Source: an uncultured Collinsella sp.
GTDB taxonomy: Bacteria > Actinomycetota > Coriobacteriia > Coriobacteriales > Coriobacteriaceae
DNA: 11,485 nucleotides
Assembly: GCA_900764415.1 (NCBI GenBank)
Contig: CAAFOA010000380.1
Location: 1-11,485, forward strand
Direction of reading: 5' to 3'
Part shown: positions 1-6,444 of the stretch, piece by piece
How the letters are laid out: each line of letters begins with the position of its first letter
How positions within the stretch are numbered: the first letter of the stretch is position 1
Translations under genes and position numbers: made by a program
The notes under the pieces: model-generated
Databases searched by the model: none
What the model saw: only the letters and a program-made list of their open reading frames with translations
Told to the model about the DNA's origin: nothing

Positions 1-1084
1 CAAGCTCAACAGAAACCTGTGTATAGTCTGATCCATTTGCGGTGGGAGCGTAAACCTCAGCACCATGAGCAGCAGAGGAGCCGGAATTAATATGGAAGCT
101 CACGAAAGCCTGCGCACCCTGATCGATGCAACGCTGAACGCGATAAAGAAAATCATTACCGGAGTAATTGCCGTACTGCTCACGAGCAAGAACGACCTTA
201 AAACCATATGCTTCAAGCTTATTCTTGCAGGCCGTCACAATCTTCCAGGTAAGATCAGCTTCACTTTTACCATTACCCTGCGCACCGGGATCAGATCCAC
301 CATGACCAGCATCAAGAGCGATTACGCTAACGTTGCGAGCGGAGCGAGCGGCATAAGTAGAAACACCATCCGGAGAATCGGCGCACTCCAACGCCTGCTG
401 AATAGACTGTGCCTCAACAGCATTTCCGTCCCCATCTGCATAATAAACAGATGTGCCCTCGGAGTTCATAGAGCTGTCTACGACGGTGAACGAATAATCT
501 CGGTCAGAAAGATCGATCTTATGCTCAGTCCCATCTCCCTCTAGATAATACGAAATCGAAGTGAGGAAATAAGTATTAGCTTCGAGTTTTGCGCCAAAGG
601 TAAAGGCGGCAGAATTATCAGCCGTAGCAGACGCGTCGACAGAGCCCTTTACGCCGTTGGCGCTCACATAGCCAAGCGTAGCAGAGGAAAGAACTTCACC
701 GTCATTATGAGTAGCAAAAGCAATGACTTGATTGGATCCAGAGGGAAGGCTTGGGTAGGCCAGGTAAACGTATTGAAAGTCCGACTCGACCGAATCGACC
801 TCTTGCTCGGTCTTGACATCGCTTTCAGTTGCACCTTGGCTCAACGAGTCGATAGCCTCAAAATCCCCTTCAACCGGAGACTGGTCGACGGTGGCATCGC
901 TGCCTTCAACATCATCGCCGCGTGCAGCCACTCCGTCATCACCTGCGGACGCCACATCCGTCACAGCTTCAGCGGGCTTCGCCTCGTTCAAACCGTAGGC
1001 AGCGACTACGGGACTCATCAACGAGGAAAATGTCAGAAGTGCAGCCAGAGAAAAAGTGGTTGTGACACGTAAAACCTTTTTCAT
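1..1084 (-). CDS. Secreted N-acetylmuramoyl-L-alanine amidase (Amidase_3 family), 3' end outside the window
   Basis: The frame is open from an ATG at 1084 to the left edge, giving 361 residues. Residues 1-29 form a signal peptide: MKK, a hydrophobic core, then a PVVA-A cleavage site. Residues 30-100 are acidic and low in complexity. About residues 103-205 may be a beta-rich region that I do not recognise. From residue 253 an Amidase_3 (AmiA/CwlB-like) zinc hydrolase begins: IALDAGHGG (H261), then E275 in KSEADLTWK, then SFHINS (H331), followed by HGAEVY. These are the three zinc-ligand positions of the family. Enzymes of this family cut the amide bond between N-acetylmuramic acid and L-alanine in peptidoglycan, outside the membrane. 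An AGGGA ribosome site lies 8 bases upstream of the ATG. The catalytic C-terminal half and any wall-binding repeats lie outside the window. GC is about 47% in one sampled line, lower than the glycosyltransferase genes. The family call is firm; substrate and role in division or lysis are inferred. Confidence 0.9.
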   Translation of the reverse strand, partial: MKKVLRVTTTFSLAALLTFSSLMSPVVAAYGLNEAKPAEAVTDVASAGDDGVAARGDDVEGSDATVDQSPVEGDFEAIDSLSQGATESDVKTEQEVDSVESDFQYVYLAYPSLPSGSNQVIAFATHNDGEVLSSATLGYVSANGVKGSVDASATADNSAAFTFGAKLEANTYFLTSISYYLEGDGTEHKIDLSDRDYSFTVVDSSMNSEGTSVYYADGDGNAVEAQSIQQALECADSPDGVSTYAARSARNVSVIALDAGHGGSDPGAQGNGKSEADLTWKIVTACKNKLEAYGFKVVLAREQYGNYSGNDFLYRVQRCIDQGAQAFVSFHINSGSSAAHGAEVYAPTANGSDYTQVSVEL

Positions 1085-1122
1085 ATCAAATCCCTAGTCA
1101 AAATGATAATTCCCAAACATAG

Positions 1123-1151
1123 ATTATCTAATAAATGGGCCCATATTAAAA
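1123..1151 (-). promoter_or_regulatory. Possible amidase promoter with a palindrome in the spacer
   Basis: On the minus strand a -10 box GATAAT (1128-1123) lies 17 bases from a weak -35 box TTTAAT (1151-1146). The spacer contains the perfect 10-bp palindrome ATGGGCCCAT (1135-1144). The surrounding DNA is AT-rich and the leader would be about 30 bases. The -10 box is reasonable but the -35 match is poor, so this is tentative. Confidence 0.3.
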
Positions 1152-1217
1152 ATAAATTTAGGAGAAAGGACTTTCGGGAGCAGCGAACGCATGGAAATAG
1201 AAGTTGCAAATAACTGG

Positions 1218-1547
1218 CTTCAGATGCCAGTCCTTCTTCATGAACCACGTTCAAAAGACGCTAGGGGCGGTTTCGCACCTCAGCTCAATCAGCTCCAACA
1301 ATATCGATCTGAACTCCACATAGGGCTGATGAGAAGCTACTCGTCGACCACGAGCAGGCCGAGCGTGCCGTGCTTACGAACGAGCTTGCGCGCGCCGTTC
1401 GTCCGTTTGCGGCCCTCCCACCAGAGGCCCTCAAGATAGAGCTGGAGGATGCAACGCGACCCTGCACTCCTGACGCATGCTACCTTCCCGAGCGCCGAGG
1501 CGAAATGGGAGCTAGCGCGCACCAGCCCGGATTCGCCACTGCCGGGA
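1218..1547 (-). pseudogene. istB: istB-like helper ATPase fragment with stops and a frameshift
   Basis: Two broken pieces match the IstB-type AAA+ helper ATPase. The first (about 1519-1340) reads FASALGKVAC, then ARKLVRKHGTLGLLVVDE, the Walker B region that in IstB is normally followed by WLL. Here the tryptophan codon appears as TAG (1339-1337), followed by LL. After a frameshift the second piece (1304-1218) reads ILLELIELRCETAPSVF, a TGA stop (1253-1251) where IstB commonly has cysteine, then TWFMKKDWHLK, like the VFCTQ..KKDWH stretch of IstB. The N-terminal domain and a clean P-loop are missing; GSGES in the junction may be the P-loop remains. Two nonsense changes, one frameshift and the missing start make this a dead gene. 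Confidence 0.6.
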
Positions 1548-1730
1548 AAACAGCAGCGCGTAGGCCACCTCTTCGGACATCCCCTCGACGTCCTCCAAGA
1601 AGACGCCCCACTCCCTCGCGGCCTTGCGCACGTCTTGGCCGTTGTGCTTCGAGACGAGGGCGGTGTGGGCAATCACGTTCTGGGGAGACCGTTCCCCGAC
1701 CCCAGACCCCTTGGCCCTGGTCATTCTCAC
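1548..1730 (-). pseudogene. istA: istA-like transposase N-terminal fragment
   Basis: A GTG at 1730 is preceded by a GAGGAG ribosome site (1746-1741, 10 bases away), which looks like the original istA start. The fragment contains a helix-turn-helix-like segment (VIAHTALVSKHNGQDVRKAA, 1676-1617) and then EDVEGMSEE and YALLF. This is the pattern of IstA N-termini, where a DNA-binding helix pair is followed by a short link ending in LLFP. The frame runs on only to a stop at 1512, and the DDE integrase domain is absent. Downstream sequence changes to IstB-like residues in another frame. A further open stretch exists upstream to 1778 but has no ribosome site. It should be non-functional. Confidence 0.55.
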
Positions 1731-1902
1731 CGTGTGGAATCTCCTCGTTCTCTGGACTGCATGGCTGCCCGAGCGCAACAGGGGGATGGACAGCGGGACG
1801 TTTAATAGGAGTGCTGAACGGAAATATTCGGCCGGGTGGACTGCGGTGCCGATTTGCGATATAGGTGCTGCCGAAAGGGCCTAGTACTCAGCCAGTCGGA
1901 GG

Positions 1903-1925
1903 AGCTCCGGTGCGCACCCAGAGCT
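1903..1925. repeat. GC-rich inverted repeat (hairpin)
   Basis: AGCTC and GAGCT arms flank the self-complementary core GGTGCGCACC, with a small bulge between them. It lies about 50 bases beyond the stop of the DUF4238 gene. It has no following T tract, so it is not a typical intrinsic terminator. It could be a 3' hairpin or part of the mobile-element junction. Confidence 0.35.
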
Positions 1926-1977
1926 ACTCACAAAAGTACAGAACAGGTCATCTCCCGTAACTTTAAAAGAAAAATAC

Positions 1978-2976
1978 TTAATTGTTTCCATAGCTAGGAG
2001 GCAGAATGACCTTTGCTACCGCATTTCTTTTAACGGCATCATTGAATAAGCTAATGTCGTTTTTATCGGCCTCCCGAAAGCTCCAGTTAGACTTAATACC
2101 GTCGTTCGACTGAAATAATTCAACACCTACGAACGGAGAAACTGGAAAGAAATGAATATGTTTCTCTGAATCGAAGAAAGAAGGGTTATCTGACGTGAAT
2201 AACTCACCTCTTTCGCTATAAATAAATTTGGCATGCAATTTACAATACAAGTCAATCTGTTTAGCGATACAGCCTCGTCCCTCGAAATAGGCTAAATATT
2301 GTTTGAGCAAGATGGAGTGCTTGAATTCGTTTCTATCTTTATCCAATTCTTGGACATGATTCGTTGCATCTTTACCCAACAAACCGATTAATAGATTCCA
2401 GGTGGAATCAAATGACTCATTTAGTTGCTGATTTTGATTTAACCCCCTCCAATCCATGGCAACAATTACCTGAATTAGCTTGCCTAAATTAAATGGAAGG
2501 ATCAAAGGCTTATGCTCAGACTGCGCCCACCGTACGATAAGATCCTTTAGGTTTTGCCAATCGTTCTCAAAATCTTCGGACCAATTTTCCTCGATAGAAG
2601 TATCGCGAACCATACTAAGTGTTTGCTTTATAGTACGCTCATCTTTACCACAAAGCGGAATTCCGTTCTTTACAAAAACCCAGTTATTGATTTCAGATGC
2701 GTAATTCCAAATCAAATCTTCGGCTATGCGTTCATCATTTAAATAGACTTCATAACCTTTAATTTTGTCTAGAATAAGGTCTTTATAGTCCTTAAACCCC
2801 AACATTCCGGGCCTTATGGTATGAAAGTTATTTTCATAGAAACTATTTTTCAAATTCAGAGGCTCGACGCAGGGATTTAGCCCACGCGCATTAAAACACA
2901 GTACTGAATTCTTATTGACAGACCATGCTTTTAAATAGCACTTTGGAACAAGGTGGTGCTTCTTTGCTTTAGCCAT
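1978..2976 (-). CDS. DUF4238 domain-containing protein
   Basis: From the ATG at 2976 this is a 332-residue soluble protein. The N-terminus carries KKHHLVPKCYLKAW, the HHxVPxxYL signature that opens the DUF4238 family. The C-terminal third carries LFTSDNPSFF, matching that family's conserved TSDNP stretch. Biochemical function is not established to my knowledge; the paired histidines suggest a metal or nuclease-like site, which is inference only. An upstream ATG (2997) adds seven residues, but it has no ribosome site and lies before the predicted transcription start. The ATG at 2976 has GGGA upstream and puts the signature near residue 7, as usual. Two sampled lines are about 38% GC, against about 60% in the glycosyltransferase at 8019, and the gene adjoins an IS remnant, so it was probably acquired horizontally. 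Such genes are often accessory, and a defence role is possible but unproven. Confidence 0.75.
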   Translation of the reverse strand: MAKAKKHHLVPKCYLKAWSVNKNSVLCFNARGLNPCVEPLNLKNSFYENNFHTIRPGMLGFKDYKDLILDKIKGYEVYLNDERIAEDLIWNYASEINNWVFVKNGIPLCGKDERTIKQTLSMVRDTSIEENWSEDFENDWQNLKDLIVRWAQSEHKPLILPFNLGKLIQVIVAMDWRGLNQNQQLNESFDSTWNLLIGLLGKDATNHVQELDKDRNEFKHSILLKQYLAYFEGRGCIAKQIDLYCKLHAKFIYSERGELFTSDNPSFFDSEKHIHFFPVSPFVGVELFQSNDGIKSNWSFREADKNDISLFNDAVKRNAVAKVILPPSYGNN

Positions 2977-2997
2977 ACAAATCCCAACAAAAGTCAT

Positions 2998-3026
2998 TTT
3001 ATAAATCGGTATAACTGTTTAGCCAA
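2998..3026 (-). promoter_or_regulatory. Promoter of the DUF4238 gene
   Basis: On the minus strand TTGGCT (3026-3021) and TATAAA (3003-2998) are separated by exactly 17 bases. The predicted start of transcription, near 2991, falls inside the 2997 ATG open frame, which favours translation from 2976. The -35 box abuts the end of the upstream glycosyltransferase gene, so the DUF4238 gene appears to have its own promoter rather than belonging to that operon. Confidence 0.6.
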
Positions 3027-3030
3027 GCGC

Positions 3031-4077
3031 TCATCTCCAATGGCTTAAACTGATTACTTTTTCCAAGCAGCTCATGAGCCCACGGGTCGCAAGATACATC
3101 CGCGCGGCATCAAACATCGAAACCCTCGATCCATCTGCAATCTTGTCCGACACGCGACGAACAGTCGCTTTTGCAGGCAACCCCGGCCAATCCTGCGCCA
3201 AATGCCCCTCAAGCTCATCCTTAACGCGAGCGGCAACCGCGGCATAGTCCCCTGCATCCAAGCGCGCAAGGTCGAACACAACCAGATCCAAGAACCACGT
3301 CACAAGCTCACCGGGGCACAAATCCAGCAGTCCTCGCCTGTCCCAGCGCTCCAGCACTTCATGAAGCACCAGCAAATGGGCATCGACCTTGTCCATGCGC
3401 TTGGCGCCGGCGTTAAACACATGCGTCAGCGACTTTTCCTGCATCACGTAGTGATACAGCCTCTCGGGCGCAAGGACCGTCCTGACAGACAGCGGATACG
3501 ATTCAAGTTGAAACACAACGTCCTCGGCAAACCGGACATTTTCGGCAAAACGCAAAGACATACGCTCAATCAGCTCGCGAGAGTATGCCGCACGCCAGAC
3601 ATAGGGCTGCGCATTCGCGGAAAACAGCAGGGCCGGATCAAATGACTCAAACCTGCGCGCTTCAGGAGAAAGTAGCTGCTTGATGCGCTCAGAAGCCAAC
3701 TCGGCAGGCTCGCACTCAGCTCCAAACACAACAATCTCGGGATGCTCCTTAGCAAACGTATCGACCAAGAACTCGGCAAGATTAGGCTCGACGTAATCGT
3801 CCGAATCGACGAAGTCGATAATATCGCCGCGCGCAACATCCATGCCCGCATTACGGGCAGACGACAGTCCGCCGTTAGATTTCTCGACAACGCACACGCG
3901 AGAGTCCTTGCACACATACTTGCCAATAATCGCAGCAGAGTCATCCGGCGATCCGTCGTTAACAACCACGATCTCGATATCCGAACAGGTCTGCCCCAAA
4001 AGGGAGTCAAGACAACGAGGCAGGAATTCCTGGGTGTTATAGACCGGAACAATAAATGAAACCCTTGGGTTTGCCAT
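3031..4077 (-). CDS. Family 2 glycosyltransferase (second gene of operon)
   Basis: This is a 348-residue GT-A fold glycosyltransferase. The N-terminal domain shows VSFIVPVYN at residues 6-14, the nucleotide-binding NDGSPDD at 40-46, SNGGLSSARNAG at 67-78 and the metal-binding DSDDYVEP at 91-98. It would move a sugar from a nucleotide donor to a growing surface glycan at the inner face of the membrane; donor and acceptor cannot be read from sequence. The start is the ATG at 4077, preceded by AGGGA and only 7 bases beyond the upstream gene's stop. The frame is open further upstream to 4182, but that part overlaps the neighbour and lacks similarity. It has no membrane segment. It is a clear paralog of the neighbour at 4085-5188, with the same motif order, and the two are probably co-transcribed and act in one pathway. 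Confidence 0.88.
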   Translation of the reverse strand: MANPRVSFIVPVYNTQEFLPRCLDSLLGQTCSDIEIVVVNDGSPDDSAAIIGKYVCKDSRVCVVEKSNGGLSSARNAGMDVARGDIIDFVDSDDYVEPNLAEFLVDTFAKEHPEIVVFGAECEPAELASERIKQLLSPEARRFESFDPALLFSANAQPYVWRAAYSRELIERMSLRFAENVRFAEDVVFQLESYPLSVRTVLAPERLYHYVMQEKSLTHVFNAGAKRMDKVDAHLLVLHEVLERWDRRGLLDLCPGELVTWFLDLVVFDLARLDAGDYAAVAARVKDELEGHLAQDWPGLPAKATVRRVSDKIADGSRVSMFDAARMYLATRGLMSCLEKVISLSHWR

Positions 4078-4084
4078 AATTTCC

Positions 4085-5188
4085 CTACTTCTTAATTGCA
4101 TCCAGGACGAATGCGGCAACCACGCCCGGGCCGCCGATGCGCGCATAATGCCTCGCGCGACCCAAAGCGCCGGCACCGGCAAAATCCTCAGATTCAGTCA
4201 GCCACTTTTGCGGATCGTTGACAATGGCCTTCAGGTTTGCGCGCTTCCACGGCTTAAGATCCGTGAGCTCAAACTCATGGACCTCAAGCGCGCCGCGGAA
4301 CTCCTGGGCCATACGGTCCAAAAACTCAGCGTAAAACTTGGGATTCAGGCGAATGTAGCTCCACATATACGAATCGTATTTAATGATATTTGCAAACCTA
4401 AGCAGCTTGGCAACGTCCCGCGAAGAGTGCGACTCGGCGTAATCCTCAACAATCCAGCGATGAATCTCGGCATACTCGTCGTTTACGCAATGAACTTTAT
4501 TAGGCGAATTGACCGAAGAGCCCTCGTTATCCTGGCGATATGAAAGCACGGAATCATGCAGGTAAACCGCGGCATCGGCAAGGGCGAACACCTTAAAGGT
4601 AAACGAGGCGTCCTGAAACGCAGCGCCAGGCGTCGGCAAGAAACGAATGGCATTACGGTTCAAGAAGTCTCGACGATACACCGCAGACCAAATCGAGGGC
4701 TTAAGCGCGAAGGCATCGACGGTGTCGCTCGGGTGAACCGGCTTGCCGCAGTCCTTGGCTTTAAAGAGCTCCATCAGCTCTCGGCGCTCCTCCGGCTTCG
4801 ACCAATACAGGTCAAAATTCGCCTTCGCAAAGTCGGCACCATTGCGCTCGGCCGCTGCCACGAGCTTCTCCATCGCATCGGGCGCCATAAAGTCATCGGA
4901 CTCCAGAATGCCCACGTACTTGCCACGCGCCATCTCGAGCCCGCGGTTCATCGAGTCGCCGTAGCCACTGTTGGTCTTGTCAATCATCTTGACGCGGGAG
5001 TCGCGCTCCATGTACTCGCGGATGATATCCGGCGAGCTATCAGTAGAGCCATCGTTGATGCAGATGATCTCGATGTCGTTGAGCGTCTGCGCCACGGCGG
5101 AATTGAGGCACTCGCGCAGGTAGCGCTCAACGTTGTAGATGGGAATAAGCAGCGACAGGACAGGGCTGCCAGAGGAATTAGTAGACAA
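4085..5188 (-). CDS. Family 2 glycosyltransferase (first gene of operon, TTG start)
   Basis: This is a 367-residue cytoplasmic GT-A glycosyltransferase. Motifs are LSLLIPIYN at residues 11-19, INDGSTDSS at 44-52, NSGYGDSMNRG at 73-83 and ESDDF at 96-100, in which SDD takes the place of the metal-binding DxD. The C-terminal region (WSYIRLNPKFYAEFL and LKPWKRANLKAIV) is not a domain I can name, but is of the sort found in capsule and wall-polysaccharide transferases. The start codon is TTG at 5188, fixed by a strong AAGGAG site 5 bases upstream; no ATG or GTG suits better. It is followed after 7 bases by a paralogous transferase, forming a two-gene operon read from the divergent promoter region at 5252-5280. 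Exact sugar specificity is unknown. Confidence 0.9.
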   Translation of the reverse strand: MSTNSSGSPVLSLLIPIYNVERYLRECLNSAVAQTLNDIEIICINDGSTDSSPDIIREYMERDSRVKMIDKTNSGYGDSMNRGLEMARGKYVGILESDDFMAPDAMEKLVAAAERNGADFAKANFDLYWSKPEERRELMELFKAKDCGKPVHPSDTVDAFALKPSIWSAVYRRDFLNRNAIRFLPTPGAAFQDASFTFKVFALADAAVYLHDSVLSYRQDNEGSSVNSPNKVHCVNDEYAEIHRWIVEDYAESHSSRDVAKLLRFANIIKYDSYMWSYIRLNPKFYAEFLDRMAQEFRGALEVHEFELTDLKPWKRANLKAIVNDPQKWLTESEDFAGAGALGRARHYARIGGPGVVAAFVLDAIKK

Positions 5189-5193
5189 ATGTG

Positions 5194-5199
5194 CTCCTT
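5194..5199 (-). promoter_or_regulatory. Ribosome binding site fixing a TTG start
   Basis: AAGGAG on the minus strand lies 5 bases before TTG at 5188. It is the strongest ribosome site in the window and is the main reason for choosing this rare start codon. Confidence 0.7.
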
Positions 5200-5237
5200 A
5201 GGAAATACCTGCCGTTAATGGTATCAAAGGGTCGTCC

Positions 5238-5249
5238 CGCCCGCGGGCG
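5238..5249. promoter_or_regulatory. 12-bp GC palindrome between divergent promoters (possible operator)
   Basis: CGCCCGCGGGCG is a perfect palindrome. It lies just downstream of the leftward -10 box, about where that transcript should begin, and within the spacer of the rightward promoter. A protein bound here could affect both the glycosyltransferase operon and the acyltransferase gene. In GC-rich DNA such a palindrome can also arise by chance. Confidence 0.35.
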
Positions 5250-5251
5250 TT

Positions 5252-5280
5252 AATATAATCTATGGAGCCCGCAGAGGCAA
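5252..5280 (-). promoter_or_regulatory. Promoter of the glycosyltransferase operon
   Basis: On the minus strand TTGCCT (5280-5275) and TATATT (5257-5252) are separated by 17 bases. Transcription would begin near 5245, giving a leader of roughly 55 bases before the TTG start at 5188. Confidence 0.55.
5254..5259 (+). promoter_or_regulatory. -10 box of the acyltransferase promoter
   Basis: A perfect TATAAT lies on the plus strand, 40 bases before the ATG at 5300. No recognisable -35 hexamer stands 16-18 bases upstream, where the GC palindrome sits instead, so this promoter may need an activator. It overlaps the leftward -10 box by four bases, so the two promoters probably compete. Confidence 0.45.
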
Positions 5281-5299
5281 ACCGATACGAAAGGACGTC

Positions 5300-6444
5300 A
5301 TGCAGCCCAAAGCCGCACGCAACATATCCATCGAAGCGCTTCGCTTGGTCGCGGTCGCTGGGATTGCCGTATTCCACACGTTTCAGTGGACCTTCCAAGC
5401 CGTCTGCACCGGCCTACCGGAATATGCGCCGCTCGCCGCCTTCCCTTACTCCGGCGCACTCGGCTTTATCAATCTGCTGGGCTGTTGGGCCAACGAGGTC
5501 TTCTTTATGATCTCGGGGTACTTCCTGATTCCCTCGGCGATACGCGCCATCAAAAACGGTTCATCCGCGCAGAGTCTCACGCTCAAATCGCTTGAGCGCC
5601 TCAAGAAGATCGTCTTGCCGCGCTCTTTTATTGCTCAGCTTGCTTGCTTGTTTCGATGTACGTCTATCCCCTGCCCGAAATCTCACTACACGAGATTGGC
5701 TGGCTCACGTTGGGCATCGAGTTTATCTGGGTCTACGCGGCATCCGTGTTGCTCGTCCCAGTGATTGCGCTGATACGACAGCAGATCGGCAGCAAAAGGG
5801 CCCCGTTTGTCGTAGCGCTCCTCACGTTCACAACATTTGGAATCAACTGCTACATCGCGGCGACGGCGAACGAAGCGGCTGGCATCGGTTTATGGCGCAA
5901 GCTCATGAGCGCCGTGACCTACCTGGTCGCGTTTATTGCAGCTGGAGAAATGCGCTTTGTCCTCGAATGTCACGGCAACGCGTCCTGCGCTCAAAAATCC
6001 AAGATCGTACTCATCGGACTCGTTGCCGCCACCATCGCGCTCGAGCTTCTGCTATCGGCAAATAGCCAGTACGACGCGCTCTGGAAGCTCTCCTACAAGT
6101 CCGCTTCCGTCATATCCTTTATCTTGGCCACCGCATCCGTTGCCGCCGCAGCGCTCCATCAGCCGCGCCACGAAGTCCCAGTTGCAGACAAGACAATCAT
6201 ATCTCTCGCCGCAGGAACGCTCGCTTTCTACGCCGTGCAGTCGTTTACCTGCAACGTCTGGCGGCCCATCTTCGACAATGCAATCTACAGCATGGCGACG
6301 GGCATCCAAACGGGAGACCCCCGTCCAGCCGCCGCTATTTTGCTCGGAATCCTTATGAGCCTTTGCCTCGCGCTTGCCCTGCTCCTCATGGATATCGCGC
6401 GCAGGGCCGTAGTCGAGTCCATCAAGGCCCATATGAACGGCTAA
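5300..6444 (+). pseudogene. Acyltransferase-3 family membrane O-acyltransferase, frameshifted (possibly phase-variable, OFF)
   Basis: The ATG at 5300 follows an AAAGGA ribosome site. The first frame gives RNISIEALRLVAVAGIAVFH, the Acyltransferase_3 opening with its conserved histidine, then a membrane segment with FFMISGYFL and a basic RLKKIVLP loop. It then runs into unrelated residues and stops at 5762-5764 (154 aa). The rest of the protein, several more membrane helices ending in KAHMNG, continues in another frame to the TAA at 6444. The break lies beside three CTTG units (5639-5650). One extra unit would join the frames without a stop into about 382 residues, reading IAQLACLLVSMYVYP across the junction, the usual family length. 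Such enzymes (OatA/WecH type) transfer acyl groups, often acetyl, to sugars of surface glycans. As it stands the gene should give no functional enzyme unless the downstream part restarts at TTG 5644 or ATG 5656. A sequencing error remains possible. Confidence 0.8.
5639..5650 (+). repeat. Tetranucleotide tandem repeat (CTTG)x3 at the frameshift
   Basis: Three perfect CTTG units lie exactly where the acyltransferase frame changes. Because the unit is 4 bases, gain of one unit, or loss of two, moves the downstream frame into register with the start. Three units is short for a hypermutable tract. Confidence 0.7.

Larger units (their letters stand above)
1218..1792 (-). mobile_element. Degenerate IS21-family insertion sequence remnant
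   Basis: This stretch has no intact gene. Its minus strand reads, in order, an IstA-like N-terminus (1730-1548) and then IstB-like pieces (about 1547-1218), which is the istA-istB order of IS21 elements. The rest of istA (normally well over 1 kb) and the start of istB are missing, so a large internal deletion joined them. A TGT trinucleotide, as IS21-family ends commonly begin, occurs at 1792 on the minus strand about 60 bases before the istA start. I could not find a matching inverted repeat near 1190-1218, so the outer limits are uncertain. The identification rests on recognised protein fragments, not a database search. Confidence 0.6.

Noticed and set aside
65..544. 159-codon plus-strand open frame at the left edge
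   Set aside because: It is antisense to the amidase, whose signal peptide and zinc motifs read clearly on the minus strand.
1370..1864. 164-codon plus-strand open frame in the IS remnant
   Set aside because: The Arg/Pro-rich product is typical of antisense shadow; the opposite strand carries recognisable IstA and IstB pieces.
1903..1925. Hairpin as an intrinsic terminator of the DUF4238 gene
   Set aside because: No T tract follows on either strand.
2977..2997. Upstream ATG (2997) as the start of the DUF4238 gene
   Set aside because: It has no ribosome site and lies at or before the predicted transcription start.
4556..5218. 220-codon plus-strand open frame over the first glycosyltransferase
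   Set aside because: It lies antisense to a clear GT2 gene with all family motifs, has no ribosome site, and its protein resembles nothing; it is a composition shadow.
5621..5650. Programmed -1 ribosomal frameshift in the acyltransferase
   Set aside because: The zero-frame T TTT ATT does not fit a slippery X-XXY-YYZ heptamer, and no strong downstream hairpin is evident. Repeat slippage or mutation explains the break better.
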